From Istiophorus platypterus (lineage: Eukaryota > Chordata > Actinopteri > Istiophoriformes > Istiophoridae): a stretch of DNA of 64,000 nucleotides. The notes under the pieces were generated by a model, which made no database searches, was not told where the DNA came from, and worked only from the letters and a program-made list of their open reading frames with translations. Location of the stretch: positions 16,510,001-16,574,000 of the forward strand of contig CM029114.1 of the NCBI GenBank assembly GCA_016859345.1. The letters run 5' to 3'. The translations under genes were made by a program, and so were the position numbers. Of the stretch, positions 59,061-64,000 are shown piece after piece (position 1 is the first letter of the stretch; each line of letters starts with the position of its first letter).

Positions 59061-60241
59061 AAACACACTTGGTTATTCTCATCCCCGTCTGAAGCACTCA
59101 CTCTCAGAGAAAAAGGTAGAGTTCTGAATAGACATCTATATATACCCAAGCTGCACTTTCTAATGGAGCTTAGCTGATGGATTTCACACAGAATGGTACA
59201 GAGTTCAAAAAGGATGCAAAAACATGTAACTACCTATTTCTGAGAAGCCCTGTTCCATACACATTGAAAGTCCATATTTTGAATGCATACATACTGTGGA
59301 ACCAATAGTGTTATAAGCTAACGTTATCAATAAATCAGCTATAGATAGACTACCTATTAAGACACGATGTAATAGATTACTAGATTACCCTCCTTTCTGT
59401 ATTATACTACTGTGCAACATAAGAAGATACTACTCTGCCCTTAATACATCTATCTTGCCTTTAAATCCTACCATGATTTACAAAAGGATTTACTTATAAA
59501 TACAGGGAATATAGTGACAATGGAGAGACATGAAGGTGTAAGAAGACAGACAGACAGAGGATAAGGGAGTATAATCTGATATCACAACAGCATCGGAAAG
59601 GAAATAGGAATTTAATCCATTGCTCAGTGACAGGAGGGACAGAGAAGATGAGGGAGAGAGAGAAATTGCAAGAGAGTGGCAGGGGAGGAGAGGGAGTGAG
59701 AGGAGACAAGCAGGGGAAAAATTCACTTCCACAGTTGGCTGATCTAGGAAATCCTGCAATCTCGCAGCAGCCAGAAAGTAGAAGCATATGAGCCATGTCT
59801 CTCCATCTCTCATCCTCCCTCTCTATCCATCTTCTTCCCTCCTTTTTCTCTCCCCCCTCATTCTCCAGATGAGTTGGTCTCTATCTTTTTCTTTCTCCCT
59901 CACTCCTTTGTTCTTTCTCCTCTCCCTAACAATCTTTCATATCGTCTGTCTCTTTCTTTTGCCTCCACTTGACTGAACTCGCTCTGCCCCCCTCCCCACT
60001 TCTCTCCATCTCTCATGATGTCCTGAGCTGTTTGACTAGTGCTCAAGCCAGACTATAGCCCCCAGTGGGCTCATTTCACACCTCTAGGCCTCATGCCAGC
60101 CAGTCAGCCAGCCTGTGGTGTTACAACTGACAGACAGGCAGCATTCCGCACTCTGCTGGCCCTGATTAGCATGCATACAGTGGATTGGAAGGAGGAGTAG
60201 GAGGAAAAATGAATGCTGATGTGTAGCAGCCCCCCCACCAG

Positions 60242-60273
60242 ACACACACACACACACACACAGACACACACAC
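60242..60273. repeat. (AC)n microsatellite
   Basis: An AC run with one interruption (AG). Confidence 0.9.
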
Positions 60274-60920
60274 GTCCCCCATTTAGATGGACTGCATGAG
60301 ATGAGTTAGAGTAGAGAGATGGAGAAAAAGTGTTAGTACAGTTTTGTGGGTGTGCATGCTTGTCTGAGTGCATCTGCGTTTAAATTGTGTGTATCTATCC
60401 ATATTGAATCCTGTGTGCTACAGGAAGTGTTTGCGCGTTTAGAGCTGAGTCTGTGTCTGTGTGCATTTGTGTGTTACACCACAGAATACCAATTGCGAGT
60501 GATACCACCAAAGCCTTCAGGCTCCTTCATTGTACTTCACAACAAATCACACATCACCAGTGAAAGCCCACTTCTCTTCATAAAGACAATAAAGTCAACT
60601 CTCCATGCATGCAGAATAATAACGGAAGGGTGGTGTCACATATTACATAGTAGGTCAAGTATGGATGCGCATTTGTATTCTATAATGGCAGGAGTAAACG
60701 GCGCACAACAAGGATAAATTGAGATGCTCTAACAAAGCAATTACATCTTCTAATAAAGCTGTAATTGTGTTTCATTATGGCGAGACGACATCTATTTGCA
60801 TCATCTTTTATTCCCTTGCTCATCGAGTAGTGCCTGCTCGCTAACCTCTGACTGTCTCAAACAATGCTTATTAGGCTTATGGTGGTGATCACACACAAAC
60901 ACAGACAAAACATAAAGGCA

Positions 60921-60921
<1 letters not shown>

Positions 60922-60978
<57 letters not shown>
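60922..60978. repeat. (AC)28 microsatellite
   Basis: A perfect AC run of 57 nt. Confidence 0.97.
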
Positions 60979-60979
<1 letters not shown>

Positions 60980-63900
60980 CAAGACAATGAAGTAAGGGAA
61001 GCCTCCAGTGTCAGAGCGTAGATCTCTCCATTGAGAACCTGTAATTATAGACCCTGTCTCAAGATAAATCAATTAATACCAACATATAGCTTTTAATTTA
61101 ATCCGGAGCTAATTAAAGTGTGGAGACGTGCGGGAATTAGTGTGGGGGTGGGGGTTGGGGTGGAGGGTGGAGGTAAGAAAGTATAGGAGGTGTATCTGTG
61201 GAGGCTGGGGGATTGTTTCAGTCCCTGGGTTCAACCACATGTGGCGGAGATGATTGAAATGAATTTTGCTGGCAGTTTGGTTCAGGGATCTCTAATTTTG
61301 GCTCAACATTACAAAACATCACCTGGAGCCGTCTGACTGACAGGTGACACTTTAATTGAAATAATTTAGTTGCTCATTAAGGGAGAAAGATTAAGCCTTG
61401 AAGAAGGCTTGTGTGAATGTGTATGTGTAAAAAAAAAAATCATACAGACAAAGAAAGTAATGGAACAATTTTCCTGGAGGGAGGCTTTTCTTGGTGCCCT
61501 GCAGGTGTAAGAAAAAAGTGTCACAGTCCTAGAGCTGCTAACTTAGCCTCTTGTTACACCGAATGGAAGAGGAGAAAATCATTCTTAGCTCTGCCTTTGA
61601 CATAACCACAGCCTATGAGATTACTTCACATGATTACAAAATAGCTACTTTTTTAACAACGTGAAAGACTGGATATATGTTAGATGTGTCTGATAAGATG
61701 GGATCGTGTGTGCATGTACAGTATGTGCTATCCCATAACAGAGGCTGGGCACATAGTACATCCCCTCTCTAATCATGGCCAGAATCTCCACTGGTTGCGG
61801 TATAAAGCCCAGTGCTGATGGAAATCGCACCGTCGCTGTGGTTTATGCGACGTGGTTCCGGTCCCACTTATTATCTGCTTTGTCAGACCTGCCACTCCAC
61901 ACCACTATCCGTGTCTACCTCTCTATCACAGCACACTGACGGCTGTATCGTCTCACTCTAATGGAGATGGGCAGTCCATGTCAGCTGTTTAAAGTGATGT
62001 TAAAGATCAATAAATGCTAGTTCAAATTAGATTTTGTGTTTGAGTTCAAGTTCAAGTTAAGGCTCAAGTCTCATTAATGGTTCAGACTCTATTATCATTC
62101 GGACAGTATATGGCTATTTCTAAAAATGGATTTCTTATTTTGTAATCAACAAGTATATAGATGCAGGATAGCAGACGCATTTATATGACGGCAACAATAC
62201 TCAAATTACAGATGAGGTAAACATATATTCTAACTAACTTAGATATTCTAACTTGTCATAGTAGGAAGGGTCAGCCATTACTCATAAAATGGACACTGGC
62301 TCTTTTTTCTATTCAAGTGGCCCAGCAGAACATGGCAACATGACACCAGGACCCTAAAAGTGAAGCAGCTAGATGGCATTCAGCCATTATTTATTTCATT
62401 AATTAGTTCTGCACTTTTCCTACTGTGACATATCAGACTGAATGTTAGAATTTAAAGTACTTTACATCCAATCATTGTCTAAACTGCTTAACCTGTACAG
62501 AGTTAGTGAAGGTTGGGGCCTCATCAAACATGTTGGCACAAATTTGCACCTACAAAGGATTAAGTTTCAAATTCATGTCACCTTCATGTCTTTTTTTGGT
62601 GTGAGGAAATTCAGATAGACGAAGGGAGAAGATGCAAACTCATGTAACCAATGCAAATAGGTACATTAAGATGTATAATAAGAGCTGCTTACAATAGACA
62701 CTTTCTTTTTTCCAAATTCCCTCTTGGTTCTTTACATCTTGGTAATATAATAATATAGTCCATAATTCTATTCTAACAACAGTAACATTGGAGTCAGCAT
62801 TTAGCAGTATCATCAGTTAGGATATAAACAGAAAGCAGAAATGTCTGTTTACTTAGAAAACAGTCTGTTAGAGCCATAGCTGCCATGAAGTTACTTGCGG
62901 TCACTGGCAGTTTGGAAACGCCTGGAGGTCATGAGTAGGTGGAGGAGGGCAGCTAACCAGGAGGAGTTTCTTTCTGACTCAGACTGCAAGGCCTGTTTTA
63001 TTGGAAGCAGCACATATCACTGCAGCGTTCAAAGTTGGGTTTAAAAAATTAATTGCTACAAAATAGTGGTTTGGTACCATGATAGCGACTTTTCATTTGT
63101 GAGCTAGATATGGCGTGGCAAGTCACCATTGTGGCAAAATTGTCCAAGTAGCCAACTGTGATAGTATAAGAAAGAAAAAATAATTTTCATTCCAAAAGTC
63201 AATAGCGTTTTTTCCACAGGTTATCAGTACAAAACACACAGCTATTAAACTGGTGACAGGACACCTCACATGGCACAAAAAGTCAGTTATTACTCTGTCT
63301 GTCATGATCTTTTATATCATAAGAAAACTGGCAGGGCCACAGAGGCACTACTGCCCATGTGCAGTGGGCCACACAATGTGGAAGCAAACCTAGGAAGACA
63401 AAAACGCTTCTTTGCATATGCAAGAGGTGGATAACTTTAATATAACTATATGGGAACACAGTAAACAGTTTTCCTAATGCATCCATGATTGGGAGATTTT
63501 TTTTCTTTGTATCCCTTAAGTAAACTTAAAGAGAGAGAAAACAAAATAAGGAGTAAAAGAAAAGAAAAACTACTGAGCAACAGAGAACACTGGCAGATCT
63601 CCCTCCCACTGTGCTCTCTCATTGCTCAGCCCCAGGACGATCAGTGTGACACACACACACACGTGCTCACAAAAATAAAAATGTAAATAGCACCTTTAAT
63701 CCTACACTACTCTCACTGATCTTTATCTTTCTTCGGGGTTGTCTGCCTTCACATTCCGTGCAACTTGAAAACAGGTGGCATTAAAGACTGGCAGAACATT
63801 GGGAAAAGAGACAGGCAGGGCAGGAAATTTGGGACATTGTAAGGGGAAAATTCTGTCATCAATTAGGGCAAACTTTTTACTCTACTTTTGTTCCTTTGTC

Positions 63901-64000
63901 ACCCATAGTTTCAATTTTAATTTTATCTCATTTGCCAACATTCATCCCAGCAAAAGATAATATTGGGCATTTCCATTGCCAGTAGCATTGAAAGACTTGG

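Larger units (their letters stand above)
55001..64000. other. intergenic, upstream of tnrc6c, third part
   Basis: No gene is supported to the window end. It holds several AT-rich motif-dense stretches (56,895-57,120; 57,950-58,060; 58,440-58,620; 60,730-60,850; 61,230-61,400), a tRNA-like element at 58,985-59,060, purine-rich 59,630-59,715 followed by pyrimidine-rich 59,795-60,020, and CA repeats at 60,242 and 60,922. In mammals the next gene upstream of TNRC6C is SEPTIN9, but I see no septin exon here. Confidence 0.6.

Noticed and set aside
45521..64000. Search for exons of a neighbouring septin gene (SEPTIN9 lies upstream of TNRC6C in mammals)
   Set aside because: I saw no GTPase motif or septin-like C-terminal exon on either strand; the neighbour may lie beyond the window or synteny may differ.
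1..64000. CRISPR arrays, operons, phage or toxin modules
   Set aside because: There are no spaced direct repeats, no ribosome-binding sites in front of ORFs, and the only coding content is a spliced vertebrate gene.

Overview
The window is vertebrate nuclear DNA, most likely from a bony fish. The gene is split into many exons with canonical GT/AG introns and has a CpG-island promoter. Long (CA)n microsatellites are common, and several interspersed repeats have a teleost look (a LINE-like 3' end with a TGGA tail, a tRNA-like element, a Tc1/mariner-type inverted-repeat relic). I see no bacterial, viral or CRISPR-like content.

Only one gene is supported. It lies on the minus strand and covers about 70% of the window. 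It encodes a TNRC6/GW182 protein, the scaffold that links microRNA-loaded Argonaute to poly(A)-binding protein and the deadenylases. The paralogue is best read as tnrc6c. I can place 16 coding exons between 32,817 and 214, and their splice phases join into one open frame of 4,720 nt (about 1,573 residues). In order they encode: a Lys/Glu-rich N-terminus; the conserved PREVPPRFR block; a 2.5-kb exon full of Gly-Trp repeats with the Argonaute hook; a UBA-like domain; a Pro-rich segment; and a Gln-rich segment. The last exon in the window stops just before the PAM2 motif. The PAM2 motif, the RRM and the C-terminal silencing region therefore lie beyond position 1.

Layout: 1-11,520 holds the dense 3' half of the visible gene, with 13 exons and short introns. 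11,521-32,290 holds two large introns around one 396-nt exon. 32,291-32,841 holds a 22-nt microexon and the exon with the probable start codon. 32,842-44,110 is a long first intron with one CpG-rich patch near 40.2 kb. 44,111-45,520 is the CpG-island promoter and non-coding first exon. 45,520-64,000 is upstream intergenic DNA with no gene I can support; it contains microsatellites, purine/pyrimidine tracts, a perfect hairpin, a MITE relic, a tRNA-like SINE relic and several AT-rich stretches that look like candidate conserved enhancers.

I found no previously undescribed system. The most useful leads are the microexon, the fish-type Asn/His-rich insert in the GW domain, the divergent promoter with uORFs, the CpG-rich patch with a good donor in intron 1, and the nested inverted-repeat element at 23.7-24.4 kb.
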